Source: Fen-1258 sp041658245 (GTDB lineage: Bacteria; Bacteroidota; Ignavibacteria; Ignavibacteriales; Melioribacteraceae). Taken from it: a stretch of 64,000 bases of DNA. The stretch lies in NCBI GenBank assembly GCA_041658245.1, contig JBBAAM010000012.1:1-64000 (forward strand), given 5' to 3'. Position numbers and translations under genes: made by a program. Position 1 is the stretch's first letter. The number at the start of each line of letters is the position of its first letter. Under the pieces are notes generated by a model. It made no database searches and had not been told where the DNA came from. It was given only the letters and a program-made list of their open reading frames with translations. Shown here in pieces: positions 23,942 through 32,607 of the stretch.

Positions 23942-25822
23942 GTGGAATATATCGACAAGCTCAAAAAAGAAATTGCTAAAATTAGCGAAAATGAAATACG
24001 TATAGTTAAGAGTTTAGAACCAAATTCTATATTAATTCCAAAGCTTGACCCTATAATGAAAAGTTATATTAATGACATGCAAGGAATTATTACAGAACAA
24101 ATAGACACCTATATTAAAAGTGATTACAGATGGTTGGCTCTTGTTTATAACAGTTCGGTATTAGAAAGATTAATGGCAAATAATCGGATTTATTTTCTTA
24201 AAGGAGAGGAACATAATAAAATTAAATTAATGCAAGATGTTATTTTTGATTGGTATGAAACAAAAGCCGAATCGAGTAATTTATTATCATTATTCCAAAT
24301 GGCCTTGACTAAAGATTTTGACCATGCATTATGTCCTTATTTTGGATTTGTTAGATATAAACAAATTGCTGGTGGAAATCTCTTAGATATTAGTGAAATT
24401 TTCTCTGAATCATTTGTTCGATTTTTCCATGATTTATTATGGGATGCCATTAAAAATGATGTCACTGAGAACCCTAATTCAATTCTCGCTACATACAAAA
24501 TTGTGGATGAGATAATTGAAATTGCGTGTCAATCTATTCTCTGTACTGGAAATGGTTTTTCATCTGTGCTTAAATTGAAATACCAGCTTTCTAAGATAAC
24601 AGGTAATTGGAAAATAGCCCGGAGAAGTGAACATGATATTTTGGCCTCTTTAATATGTATTAATATTGTAGATCCTGATTGGACTCACTATTATTATTTT
24701 CCCTATGTATTTTTACATACAGTCCCATATGGAGCTTTAGCAATAGCATGTAAACGTAAACTTAATTTGGATTCTTATGTTAGTAATAAACTAAAATATC
24801 TTTCCGAGATTTTTGATTTATTTGAAATCATAGAAACTAAATTATTAGATACTAAGAAGGATTTAGAAAAAGAATGGGGCACACATCTTAAAATAATGAA
24901 CTCTCCTAAAGAAAATAATATAACCATAACTCAGATGGTCAATGATCTAAAGAAACATTTTGAAGATAAATTGGATGTTAATTTATGCATGGATTTTAAT
25001 GTAGATAAAGGAACTAAGCATATCCCAAAAATAATGAATAAGAGGGCAGCATTTCTTGATCTCAGTGAAGACCGAGCAAATCAATTGATCATTTATAGGA
25101 ATTCAACTCCATTACGGTCTATTGAGATAAAATCGTTACTTAAAGATTTTGAAGAAAAAGCGCCTAATAAACTTGAATTACCAGATCGCTTTTCTTCAAA
25201 TTTTTTAAACTTTAAAAGTTTGTTGGATATAGATTTAATTTCAAGTTCCAAAATATTTGCAAGGATATCTGAATATTCAAGAATTAATTCATACACTTTT
25301 TTTAGACTCCTTAAGGAATTTTACGAATATGCTATTTATGGAAATGGGGCATTACGTACAAATGAAACTCCGGACGGTTGGATGTGCTGCTTTGATGATG
25401 AAAATTCCTCCTTAATGGCAGCACTTTCATTACTTAAGGAAATAAAAGAGTTTAATTCATTGCTACATGATAAGTATGCAGAAATTTATAAATATACCGA
25501 TAATGGTATTGGAATAAGAATTGGATTGCATGTTAAATCAATCTCAATGGAACTTTCAACGTCCATAGAATCACTTGCGGATGAAGCTTTAAACCTAACA
25601 GGTCATTTTCAAAAAAAAGGTGGCGATGAATTTAAAAAATTCACAACTAAATTAGATGATGATAGCATCTTATGGGTTTTAACAATTAGTAAAGAAACAT
25701 TTGAGGTATTGAATTCATCCGCTAATTTAATAAATGAATTTAATAGTATTGAAAAAATTGGACCATTTATCACCCAAATAAGTAATCATGATGTTTATAT
25801 ATTTGGTCAGACAAAGCGTTAG
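23942..25822 (+). CDS. Large protein with C-terminal class III nucleotidyl cyclase-like domain
   Basis: The 626-residue protein starts at a GTG. Residues 1-420 are helical and unrecognised, without membrane helices. From about 425 the sequence follows a class III cyclase: LDIDLISSSKIFARISEYS in place of the DISGFT strand (D429 or D431 as metal ligand), ETPDGWMCCFDDENSSLMAAL in place of the GDG hairpin (D478), GIGIRIGLHVKSI (523-534), and SLADEALNLTGHFQKKG. Both metal-binding Asp positions appear kept, but the purine-recognition residues cannot be assigned by eye. Its position between a binding protein and the permease genes suggests a signalling arm linked to the transporter. Homology is distant. 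Confidence 0.6.
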   Translation: MEYIDKLKKEIAKISENEIRIVKSLEPNSILIPKLDPIMKSYINDMQGIITEQIDTYIKSDYRWLALVYNSSVLERLMANNRIYFLKGEEHNKIKLMQDVIFDWYETKAESSNLLSLFQMALTKDFDHALCPYFGFVRYKQIAGGNLLDISEIFSESFVRFFHDLLWDAIKNDVTENPNSILATYKIVDEIIEIACQSILCTGNGFSSVLKLKYQLSKITGNWKIARRSEHDILASLICINIVDPDWTHYYYFPYVFLHTVPYGALAIACKRKLNLDSYVSNKLKYLSEIFDLFEIIETKLLDTKKDLEKEWGTHLKIMNSPKENNITITQMVNDLKKHFEDKLDVNLCMDFNVDKGTKHIPKIMNKRAAFLDLSEDRANQLIIYRNSTPLRSIEIKSLLKDFEEKAPNKLELPDRFSSNFLNFKSLLDIDLISSSKIFARISEYSRINSYTFFRLLKEFYEYAIYGNGALRTNETPDGWMCCFDDENSSLMAALSLLKEIKEFNSLLHDKYAEIYKYTDNGIGIRIGLHVKSISMELSTSIESLADEALNLTGHFQKKGGDEFKKFTTKLDDDSILWVLTISKETFEVLNSSANLINEFNSIEKIGPFITQISNHDVYIFGQTKR

Positions 25823-25829
25823 TAAAACA

Positions 25830-26708
25830 GTGAATATTCAATATATTTTTAATATTCTTTTATATTCTGCAGTCACTATTGATGTAGCCATTTCATTTTT
25901 ATTGATTTATATTGTAACACGTTTCTTTCACTTTGCTCACGCAGTAGTTTTCACATCTGGTGCATACTTTACGTTTTTATTTAGCAAGTTGTTAGGTTGT
26001 TCGTTGTTGGTTGCAATTCCTTTAGCTGTTCTATGTGCTTGTACGCTTGGCTGTTTGATGGAGATAGTAGTTTATAAACCGCTCCGCAAAAAAAAATCTT
26101 CTTCATTAATTCTATTACTTGCTTCACTTGGTATTTACATTGTTCTGCAGAATGTTATTTCAATGGTTTTTGGTGATGATACAAAATCAATCCGGACCTG
26201 GCCGGTGGTGGAGGGAATTGATGTATTCGGTGCACGTATTACGGAAGTGCAAATAATAATTATAGTTGCAAGTGTAGTTCTATTGATACTGGTTGCTGGT
26301 TACTTGTCGCTGGCAAAAACCGGAAAAGCTATGAGAGCAGTTGCTAATGATCCTGAACTTGCAAACATTTCAGGTATCAACAGCAATAAGGTTATTTTAA
26401 TATCATTCGCAATCGGTTCCGCACTTGCCGGTATTGCCGGTATTCTTGTTTCTCTCGATGTTGATATGACTCCAACTATGGGAATGAATGCTTTAATGAT
26501 GGGAGTTGTTGCTATGATAGTAGGTGGAGTTGGCAGCATTTGGGGAATTGTTCTCGGTTCGTTATTACTTGCATTAGCACAAAATCTTGGTGTATGGTAT
26601 ATAAGTTCACAATGGCAAGATGCAATTGCCTTTGCAATATTATTAATCTTCCTTCTCTTCAAACCGGAAGGATTCTTTGGCAAGAAACTAAAAAAGGCAA
26701 ACATTTGA
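25830..26708 (+). CDS. Branched-chain amino-acid-type ABC permease, LivH-like
   Basis: The 292-residue (from the GTG at 25830) polytopic membrane protein has LIYIVTRFFHFAHAVVFTSGAYF, the first-helix signature of LivH, and the cytoplasmic loop TGKAMRAVANDPELANISGINSNKVILISFAIGSALAGIAGILV, which docks the ATPases. It ends in LLFKPEGFFGKK, the usual C-terminal motif. The frame is also open from an ATG at 25788 that lies inside the cyclase gene; the GTG eight bases after the cyclase stop seems more natural, but no strong ribosome-binding site decides it. Confidence 0.9.
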   Translation: MNIQYIFNILLYSAVTIDVAISFLLIYIVTRFFHFAHAVVFTSGAYFTFLFSKLLGCSLLVAIPLAVLCACTLGCLMEIVVYKPLRKKKSSSLILLLASLGIYIVLQNVISMVFGDDTKSIRTWPVVEGIDVFGARITEVQIIIIVASVVLLILVAGYLSLAKTGKAMRAVANDPELANISGINSNKVILISFAIGSALAGIAGILVSLDVDMTPTMGMNALMMGVVAMIVGGVGSIWGIVLGSLLLALAQNLGVWYISSQWQDAIAFAILLIFLLFKPEGFFGKKLKKANI

Positions 26709-26774
26709 ACTCATCTCCTGTTTCCCATTCTCTTGGTAAGAGAAGGGGACTAAGGGGTTGAGTTGGTAAATAGC

Positions 26775-27689
26775 ATGGAATATTTGTTACATATATTAAT
26801 CTTAATCGGCATTTACACAATTCTATCAGTGTCGCTTAACCTATTAGTCGGTTACACCGGAATTCTTTCAATTGCTCACGCCGCTTTTTATGGAGTCGGT
26901 GCTTACGTTGTCGCATTAATGGCTCTTAAGTTTCAAACACCTTTTTTATTAAATCTATTTTTAGCAATCGTTGCTTCCGGAATTTTCGGCGCATTGGTTG
27001 GCATTCCATCATTAAGATTGCGGGATGATTATTTTATTATAGCAACGTTCGCATTTCAGATAATTACATTCAGCATACTTAACAATCTTGTTGATTTCAC
27101 AGGCGGACCTCTCGGCTTACCCGGCATTCCTCAGCCAAATATTTTTGGATTCAAAATTACAACTCACGTTGAGTTTTTAATACTTGTAATTATTCTTGGC
27201 GGAGTAACATTCTGGATATCAAACAAAATAGTTAAATCACCTTTTGGAAGGTTATTAAAAGCAATAAGAGAAGATGAAGTTTTTGTTAGAGCTGCGGGCA
27301 GAAATGTATCCGATGCAAAAGTAAAAGTATTTGTAATCAGTGCTTCGCTTGCATCAATTGCCGGTGTAGTTTATGCGACATATATCACTTACATAGATCC
27401 GACAAGCTTCACAATCATGGAATCAATTTTCATAATATCTATTGTAATTATCGGCGGTTCAGCAAACTTAAAAGGATCAATTGTTGGTGCAGTTGTTTTA
27501 GTTGCGTTACCTGAGTTACTCAGATTTATCGGCTTGCCAAATTCAATCGCCGCAAACATCAGACAAATTCTATATGGTGCATTGCTTGTAATATTTATGT
27601 TATGGCGTCCGCAAGGATTTCTTGGTGAATATAAGTTTGGTAAGGAAGCAGTTAGAAGTAAGGAATCAGAAATAAGGAGTAAGAAGTAA
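26775..27689 (+). CDS. Branched-chain amino-acid-type ABC permease, LivM-like
   Basis: The 304-residue second permease has LNLLVGYTGILSIAHAAFYGVGAYVVALM near the N-terminus, the coupling loop FGRLLKAIREDEVFVRAAGRNVSDAKVKVFVISASLASIAGVVYA, and the C-terminal LWRPQGFLGE. It pairs with the LivH-like protein to form the membrane channel. The ATG at 26775 was chosen over a TTG at 26763. A degenerate copy of the GGAGAGGG-type palindrome fills the 66-base gap after livH. The product ends with a charged tail. Confidence 0.92.
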   Translation: MEYLLHILILIGIYTILSVSLNLLVGYTGILSIAHAAFYGVGAYVVALMALKFQTPFLLNLFLAIVASGIFGALVGIPSLRLRDDYFIIATFAFQIITFSILNNLVDFTGGPLGLPGIPQPNIFGFKITTHVEFLILVIILGGVTFWISNKIVKSPFGRLLKAIREDEVFVRAAGRNVSDAKVKVFVISASLASIAGVVYATYITYIDPTSFTIMESIFIISIVIIGGSANLKGSIVGAVVLVALPELLRFIGLPNSIAANIRQILYGALLVIFMLWRPQGFLGEYKFGKEAVRSKESEIRSKK

Positions 27690-27691
27690 AT

Positions 27692-28447
27692 ATGCTTTCT
27701 TTGCTAAGAGTAGATAATGTTTATAAATATTTTGACGGTGTAAAAGCGCTGAATGATTTCTCATGTGAAGTTCACGGAAATGAAATTGTTGGGTTGATTG
27801 GTCCAAACGGTGCGGGTAAATCAACTCTATTTAACGTTATAACAGGATTCATTGAAAGCGATAACGGAAACATTGAGTTCAATAAAAAAGTAATTACGAA
27901 ATATCCCTCACATAAAATTATTAAACTAGGTATCTCCAGAACCTTTCAAGACTTGCGGTTGATCAAACAAATGTCCGTTTTGGACAATATTCTTCTTTGT
28001 TTTAACAGTCAAGATGGAGAAGAACTTCAGAATATTATTTTCAGATCAAAATCCATTTCGAAAGTCGAGGAAGAAAATAAACTTAAATCGCTTGATCTTC
28101 TTCGTTATGCCGGAATAGAAGCAAAAGCAAATGATCTTGCCGGAACTCTTTCTTATGGTCAACAGAAATTGTTAAGCATAATTTGCTGTCTTGCTGCAGA
28201 TTCCAAATTACTTTTATTGGATGAACCGATCGCGGGTATCAATCCTGAAATGAGGGAGAAGATACTAACAATAATTTCAGCACTTCCTTCAAAAGGGAAG
28301 TCTGTAATTCTTATAGAACACGACATGGATTTTATTATGAGAATATGTAATAGATTAATTTTCATGGATGCCGGTTACAAAGTAAGCGAAGGAACACCTG
28401 AAGAAGTTCGCAACGATCCAAAAGTCATAGAAGCATATTTGGAGTAA
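27692..28447 (+). CDS. ABC transporter ATPase, LivG-like
   Basis: The 251-residue ATPase has Walker A GPNGAGKSTLFN, a Q-loop segment SRTFQDLRLIKQMSV, the signature LSYGQQKLLSI, Walker B LLLLDEPIAGINPEM and the switch His in LIEHDMDF. The FQDLRLIKQMSVLDN stretch is typical of LivG. It starts two bases after the livM stop. LivG normally has LSYGQQRRLEI; here it is KLLSI, a minor change. Confidence 0.93.
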   Translation: MLSLLRVDNVYKYFDGVKALNDFSCEVHGNEIVGLIGPNGAGKSTLFNVITGFIESDNGNIEFNKKVITKYPSHKIIKLGISRTFQDLRLIKQMSVLDNILLCFNSQDGEELQNIIFRSKSISKVEEENKLKSLDLLRYAGIEAKANDLAGTLSYGQQKLLSIICCLAADSKLLLLDEPIAGINPEMREKILTIISALPSKGKSVILIEHDMDFIMRICNRLIFMDAGYKVSEGTPEEVRNDPKVIEAYLE

Positions 28448-28547
28448 ACCGTTAAAACGGTTATAACAAGTTGGTTTTGTATATAACCCACGACTTAAGT
28501 CGTGGGTTAGTAAAAAGATTATTAGATACAAACCGTTTCAACGGTTT
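28447..28547. repeat. Three nested palindromes between the two ABC ATPase genes
   Basis: AACCGTTAAAACGGTT at 28447-28462, a 24-base perfect palindrome centred on ACTTAAGT at 28485-28508, and AAACCGTTTCAACGGTTT at 28530-28547 fill the gap between livG and livF. The two outer palindromes share the AACCGTT/AACGGTT core, so the whole region looks like an element with palindromic ends and a palindromic centre. It may partly terminate transcription or process the mRNA, changing livF output. Confidence 0.75.
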
Positions 28548-28556
28548 AATAAAGAA

Positions 28557-29258
28557 ATGTTAGAGATAAAAAACCTAAATACCGGATACGACAAAAAACA
28601 AGTTCTCTTCGATCTTTCTTTGAAAGTAGAAAATGGAGAAATTGTCTCTGTTATTGGTCCCAACGGTGCCGGTAAATCCACAATTCTCAAAGCCGTTTGC
28701 GGGTTAATTCCCGCGTGGAATGGTGAAATCCTTTTTGATAAGAAAAATCTAAATCATAACCAGCCGTCAAAAAACATTGCACTTGGAATTACCTTCGCTC
28801 CGCAAGGCAACCGCGTCTTTGATGAATTGAGTGTAAAAGAAAATTTAGAAATAGGCGGTTATCTTTTACCAAAGGGTAAACTGAACGAAAGAATTGAATC
28901 GGTTCTTAAAATATTTACGATTTTGAAAGATAGATTCAAACAAACCGCCGGTTCATTAAGCGGAGGAGAAAAACAAATGCTCGCATTAGGACGAGCTCTC
29001 ATTCCCCAACCCAAACTTCTTTTGTTAGATGAACCTTCGCTCGGTCTCGCCCCAAACTTATTGAATGATGTATTTCAAAAGATTGTCGAAATAAATAAAA
29101 CTATGAATCTTTCTATACTAATTGTTGAGCAGAAAGTCAGAGAAGTTCTCGCAATCTCACATGAAGTCTATTCAATCAAACTCGGGAAAAATGCTTTTGA
29201 AGGAAAACCCGAGGTACTTCTTAACGACAAAGAGAAACTGAAGAATTTATTTTTATAG
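28557..29258 (+). CDS. ABC transporter ATPase, LivF-like
   Basis: The 233-residue ATPase has Walker A GPNGAGKSTILKAVCGL, APQGNRVFDELSVKENL as the Q-loop region, the signature LSGGEKQMLALGRALIPQPKLLLLDEPSLGLAPNL with Walker B, and VEQKVREVLAIS at the switch position (Gln in place of the usual His, as is normal for LivF). It closes the transporter operon. The ATG at 28557 follows the palindrome cluster with only a weak ribosome-binding site (AATAAAGAA). Confidence 0.93.
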   Translation: MLEIKNLNTGYDKKQVLFDLSLKVENGEIVSVIGPNGAGKSTILKAVCGLIPAWNGEILFDKKNLNHNQPSKNIALGITFAPQGNRVFDELSVKENLEIGGYLLPKGKLNERIESVLKIFTILKDRFKQTAGSLSGGEKQMLALGRALIPQPKLLLLDEPSLGLAPNLLNDVFQKIVEINKTMNLSILIVEQKVREVLAISHEVYSIKLGKNAFEGKPEVLLNDKEKLKNLFL

Positions 29259-29386
29259 CTTTTCACAGTTCTTTTGTTCAATCATATTAAAATATATTTT
29301 TATAAATGCGGATGTTTTTAATAGTGCATTCACTATGAAAGTATGACCTAACGCCCCGTAAAATTAATTAGGAAAAATTTTTTGAA

Positions 29387-30895
29387 TTACAAACCCAGCA
29401 TTACTAAACAACTTGTAGCCGCATCTACCAATGGTGAAAAGTAGATACCAAAAACAAGAATTGCTGCAACTAATACTGAAACAAGAATTGTATTCGGAAG
29501 TGAAGTGGTTACAGTTTGGGTTTCTTTTTCCGGTTTGGTTAAGAACATATGTTTAAGAACGCGTATATAGTAATAAAGAGAGACAACCGAATTCAATAAA
29601 GCTATTACTGCAACGGCAATCATTTTTGCATCTACAAGCGCAATGAACAAATAAAGTTTGCCGATAAATCCCGCAGTCGGCGGAAGTCCGGTTAACGAAA
29701 CCAAAAATATAGCAAGCGATACACCAAGGAAAGGTGATGTAATTCCAAGACCGTTATAATCATGAATATCTTCCGAGCCGATCTTGTTAGCTATCAACAT
29801 CACAACCAAAAATGCACCGAGGTTCATAATCAAATAAACAGAGAAATAAATTAAGATTGCGAGCAATCCTTGATTTGATAGAACAACTAAACCGAGAAGT
29901 AAATATCCCGCATGAGCGATTGAAGAATAAGCAAGCATTCTCTTCATATTGTTTTGCCAGAGAGCAGAGAAGTTGCCAAGTGTCATTGTAAGAATCGAAA
30001 TTGCGATAAGCAAAGTTTTCCAATCGAAGACATTGATCAATTGCCACATACCGTTTGCATCGGTATAGGAAACAAAAGTTGTTCTTATAAATCTTATAAG
30101 AAGTGCAAATCCGGCAGCTTTACTTGCAACAGAAAGAAATGCGGTAATTGTTATCGGAGCGCCTTCATAAACATCGGGCGTCCAGAAGTGAAATGGTGCA
30201 GAAGAAATTTTATATCCAATGCCGGCAAAAATTAAGAGACTAGCAAATGCGAGTGTAAAAAGATTTATATGCGGATTCTGAATCAGCGAATTAATTATAT
30301 AAAGATTTGTACTTCCGGTTAATCCATAAATCAAAGAAATGCCGAAAAGCATTAACCCGGATGATATTGCACCGTATAATAAATATTTCAATGCTGCTTC
30401 GCTGTTTCTCTCTCTTAATTTCGTAAATCCGGAAAGCACGTATGATGAGAGAGACATTAATTCCATTGAAAGATAGATCAAGATAAGATCTGCAGCAGAG
30501 ATCATGAAGAACATTCCCAGAACCATACCGAATATCAGAGCATAATATTCACCTATTCTATCTTTGATCTTAATAATTTCTTCCGAACCGAAAGAGAAGA
30601 AAATGATAAAGATAGTTGCTACGACCACGATCATCTTGAAAAAAACACCGAAAGAATCTACTGCAACCATTCCATAAGTATATAATGCAGGCTGGAATGC
30701 AAATCCTTTTTCACCGAATTGATCTAATACAAAGTAACCTGTGATTAAAATTCCGGCGAGAGCTACATAAGGGATAATTTTTTTGTCTTTATGAAAAATC
30801 AGATCGGTAAGAACCAGTACAAGCAGAACAATAGAAATAACAATTTCCGGTACAATTAAACTAAGTGACTGATATAGATTTGTATTTGCCATCAT
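29387..30895 (-). CDS. nuoN: Complex I proton channel subunit NuoN
   Basis: The 502-residue polytopic antiporter-like subunit is the last gene of the operon. Conserved features are LILIYLSMELMSLSSYVLSGFTK with the key Glu, NFSALWQNNMKRMLAYSSIAHAGYLLLG with the broken-helix Lys, and FSLTGLPPTAGFIGK-like sequence (FLVSLTGLPPTAGFIGKLYLF). Its last 24 codons recur as detached fragments at 18631-18707 and 19728-19803. The second Met (30892) could also be the start. Confidence 0.96.
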   Translation of the reverse strand: MMANTNLYQSLSLIVPEIVISIVLLVLVLTDLIFHKDKKIIPYVALAGILITGYFVLDQFGEKGFAFQPALYTYGMVAVDSFGVFFKMIVVVATIFIIFFSFGSEEIIKIKDRIGEYYALIFGMVLGMFFMISAADLILIYLSMELMSLSSYVLSGFTKLRERNSEAALKYLLYGAISSGLMLFGISLIYGLTGSTNLYIINSLIQNPHINLFTLAFASLLIFAGIGYKISSAPFHFWTPDVYEGAPITITAFLSVASKAAGFALLIRFIRTTFVSYTDANGMWQLINVFDWKTLLIAISILTMTLGNFSALWQNNMKRMLAYSSIAHAGYLLLGLVVLSNQGLLAILIYFSVYLIMNLGAFLVVMLIANKIGSEDIHDYNGLGITSPFLGVSLAIFLVSLTGLPPTAGFIGKLYLFIALVDAKMIAVAVIALLNSVVSLYYYIRVLKHMFLTKPEKETQTVTTSLPNTILVSVLVAAILVFGIYFSPLVDAATSCLVMLGL

Positions 30896-30911
30896 TAAAA
30901 TTATAATCCGC

Positions 30912-32498
30912 TTAATGTAGTTGAGCTATATTATTAACAAAATTTACCAGAGAATTTACAGATGAATTCATTATGTCCAGCATTGCAGAAGGATAAACTC
31001 CTAAGAAAATAATAATTATAGTAAGAGGAATGAACATTGCATATTCGCGTTTATCAAGATCTTTAAGTGCTGACCATTTTTCATTTAACGGACCGAAGAA
31101 AATTCTTTGAAGAGTCCACAACATATAACCTGCACCAAGAAGAATTCCAAGAGTAGAAATAATAGTAAGAACTCTTATTGCGCTTACTCCGAATGCACCA
31201 ATGAATACAAGCACTTCAGAAACGAATCCGCTCATGCTTGGTAGACCGATTGCAGCAAAGAATGCAACTGTAACAAATCCGGTATAGACCGGCATTTGAG
31301 AAGCAAGTCCTCCAAAATCGTTTAATCCTCTTGTATGAGCGCGATCGTAAAGAACTCCAACGATCAAGAAGAGCATTGCAGTAATTGTTCCGTGATTGAA
31401 CATTTGGAATATTGCACCGTTAATTCCGACAGTTGTAAGTGAAGCCATACCAAGTAAAACGTAACCCATGTGAGAAACAGAGGAATAGGCGATCAACTTT
31501 TTGAAATCTTTTTGAGCAAGTGCAACAAGCGCACCGTAAACAATATTTATCATTCCGAAGAGTGCAATATACCACATCAAATCTCGTGTGATATCTGGAA
31601 AAATTGGATAGCTAACACGAAGAATTCCATAAGTACCCATCTTTAAAAGAACGCCGGCAAGAATAACGCTGATTGGTGTTGGCGCTTCTACGTGTGCATC
31701 GGGCAACCATGTATGGAACGGGAACATTGGAATTTTAATAGCAAAGCCGGCAAACAATGCAATGTATGCAATTAATCTTAAGTTATTGGGATTCAACGCA
31801 GATAAAATTCCATCGGCTGAATAATTAGCCGGATTCATTAAAGCGATTAAACTGAATGTATGAACTTTACTTCCGTCTGTCATTAATTCTGTAGCGCTGA
31901 AGTATAATCCGATCATAACTAAAAGAATGAAAACACTTCCAAACAATGTATAAATGAAAAACTTTATAGCTGCATATTCTTTTCTAGGTCCGCCCCAAAT
32001 ACCGATTAAGAAATACATCGGCAGTAACATCAATTCCCAGAAGATGTAGAATAAAAAGAAATCGAGAGAGACAAAAACGCCCATCATTCCGGCATCAAGT
32101 AGTAGAAAGAGTGCAAAGTAACCTTTAACGGATTTTTCAATTGTCCATGATGAAATAGCAGCGATGAATGAAATAAGTGCAGTTAAGAGAACCATCGGCA
32201 TGCTTAATCCATCAATGCCTAAGAAATAATCTACCTTAACAGTTCCGAGCCAAGAAATACCGCCGATATTGATCCATCTAAATTTTTCTATGAATTGAAA
32301 TGACTTTTCTTCATAGATACCTCCGCTTGCGTAATTATAGTTTGCAAGAAGGATTACAGCCAGTATAACTTGAAGAGCTGTAATACCAAGCGTCAAGTAT
32401 TTAATTGAGTTGGGTTGTTCTTTTTTCATGAACAAGATTAAGAACATTCCCAGTACGGGAAGAAAAGTTATTAACGAAAGTATCGGAAATCCAATCAT
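30912..32498 (-). CDS. nuoM: Complex I proton channel subunit NuoM
   Basis: The 528-residue antiporter-like subunit shows the family signature DFFLFYIFWELMLLPMYFLIGIWGG with the conserved Glu, FPFHTWLPDAHVEAPTPISVILAGVLLKMGTYG, and LIAYSSVSHMGYVLLGM. It begins after a 109-base gap from nuoL, which contains a dispersed repeat, and ends 16 bases before nuoN. It forms one of three proton pathways in the membrane arm. Confidence 0.97.
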   Translation of the reverse strand: MIGFPILSLITFLPVLGMFLILFMKKEQPNSIKYLTLGITALQVILAVILLANYNYASGGIYEEKSFQFIEKFRWINIGGISWLGTVKVDYFLGIDGLSMPMVLLTALISFIAAISSWTIEKSVKGYFALFLLLDAGMMGVFVSLDFFLFYIFWELMLLPMYFLIGIWGGPRKEYAAIKFFIYTLFGSVFILLVMIGLYFSATELMTDGSKVHTFSLIALMNPANYSADGILSALNPNNLRLIAYIALFAGFAIKIPMFPFHTWLPDAHVEAPTPISVILAGVLLKMGTYGILRVSYPIFPDITRDLMWYIALFGMINIVYGALVALAQKDFKKLIAYSSVSHMGYVLLGMASLTTVGINGAIFQMFNHGTITAMLFLIVGVLYDRAHTRGLNDFGGLASQMPVYTGFVTVAFFAAIGLPSMSGFVSEVLVFIGAFGVSAIRVLTIISTLGILLGAGYMLWTLQRIFFGPLNEKWSALKDLDKREYAMFIPLTIIIIFLGVYPSAMLDIMNSSVNSLVNFVNNIAQLH

Positions 32499-32515
32499 AA
32501 CTACGAACCTATTTT

Positions 32516-32601
32516 TTATATATTATTCTGAGTTCCGACTTGTCGGAACGAAAAATCTCTAAATCAATTTGTTAGGAGACTCTTCGCTTCGCTCAGAGTT
32601 T
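32516..32601. repeat. Dispersed repeat inside the nuo operon (nuoL-nuoM gap)
   Basis: The gap holds GTTCCGACTTGTCGGAAC (an 8-bp hairpin near 32531-32548) and GACTCTTCGCTTCGCTCAGAGT near 32578-32600, itself a weak palindrome. The second motif recurs as GACTCTTCACTTTGTTCAGAGT at about 35083-35105, in the nuoJ-nuoK gap, so the same repeat has entered the operon twice. Confidence 0.65.
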
Positions 32602-32607
32602 AAAATC

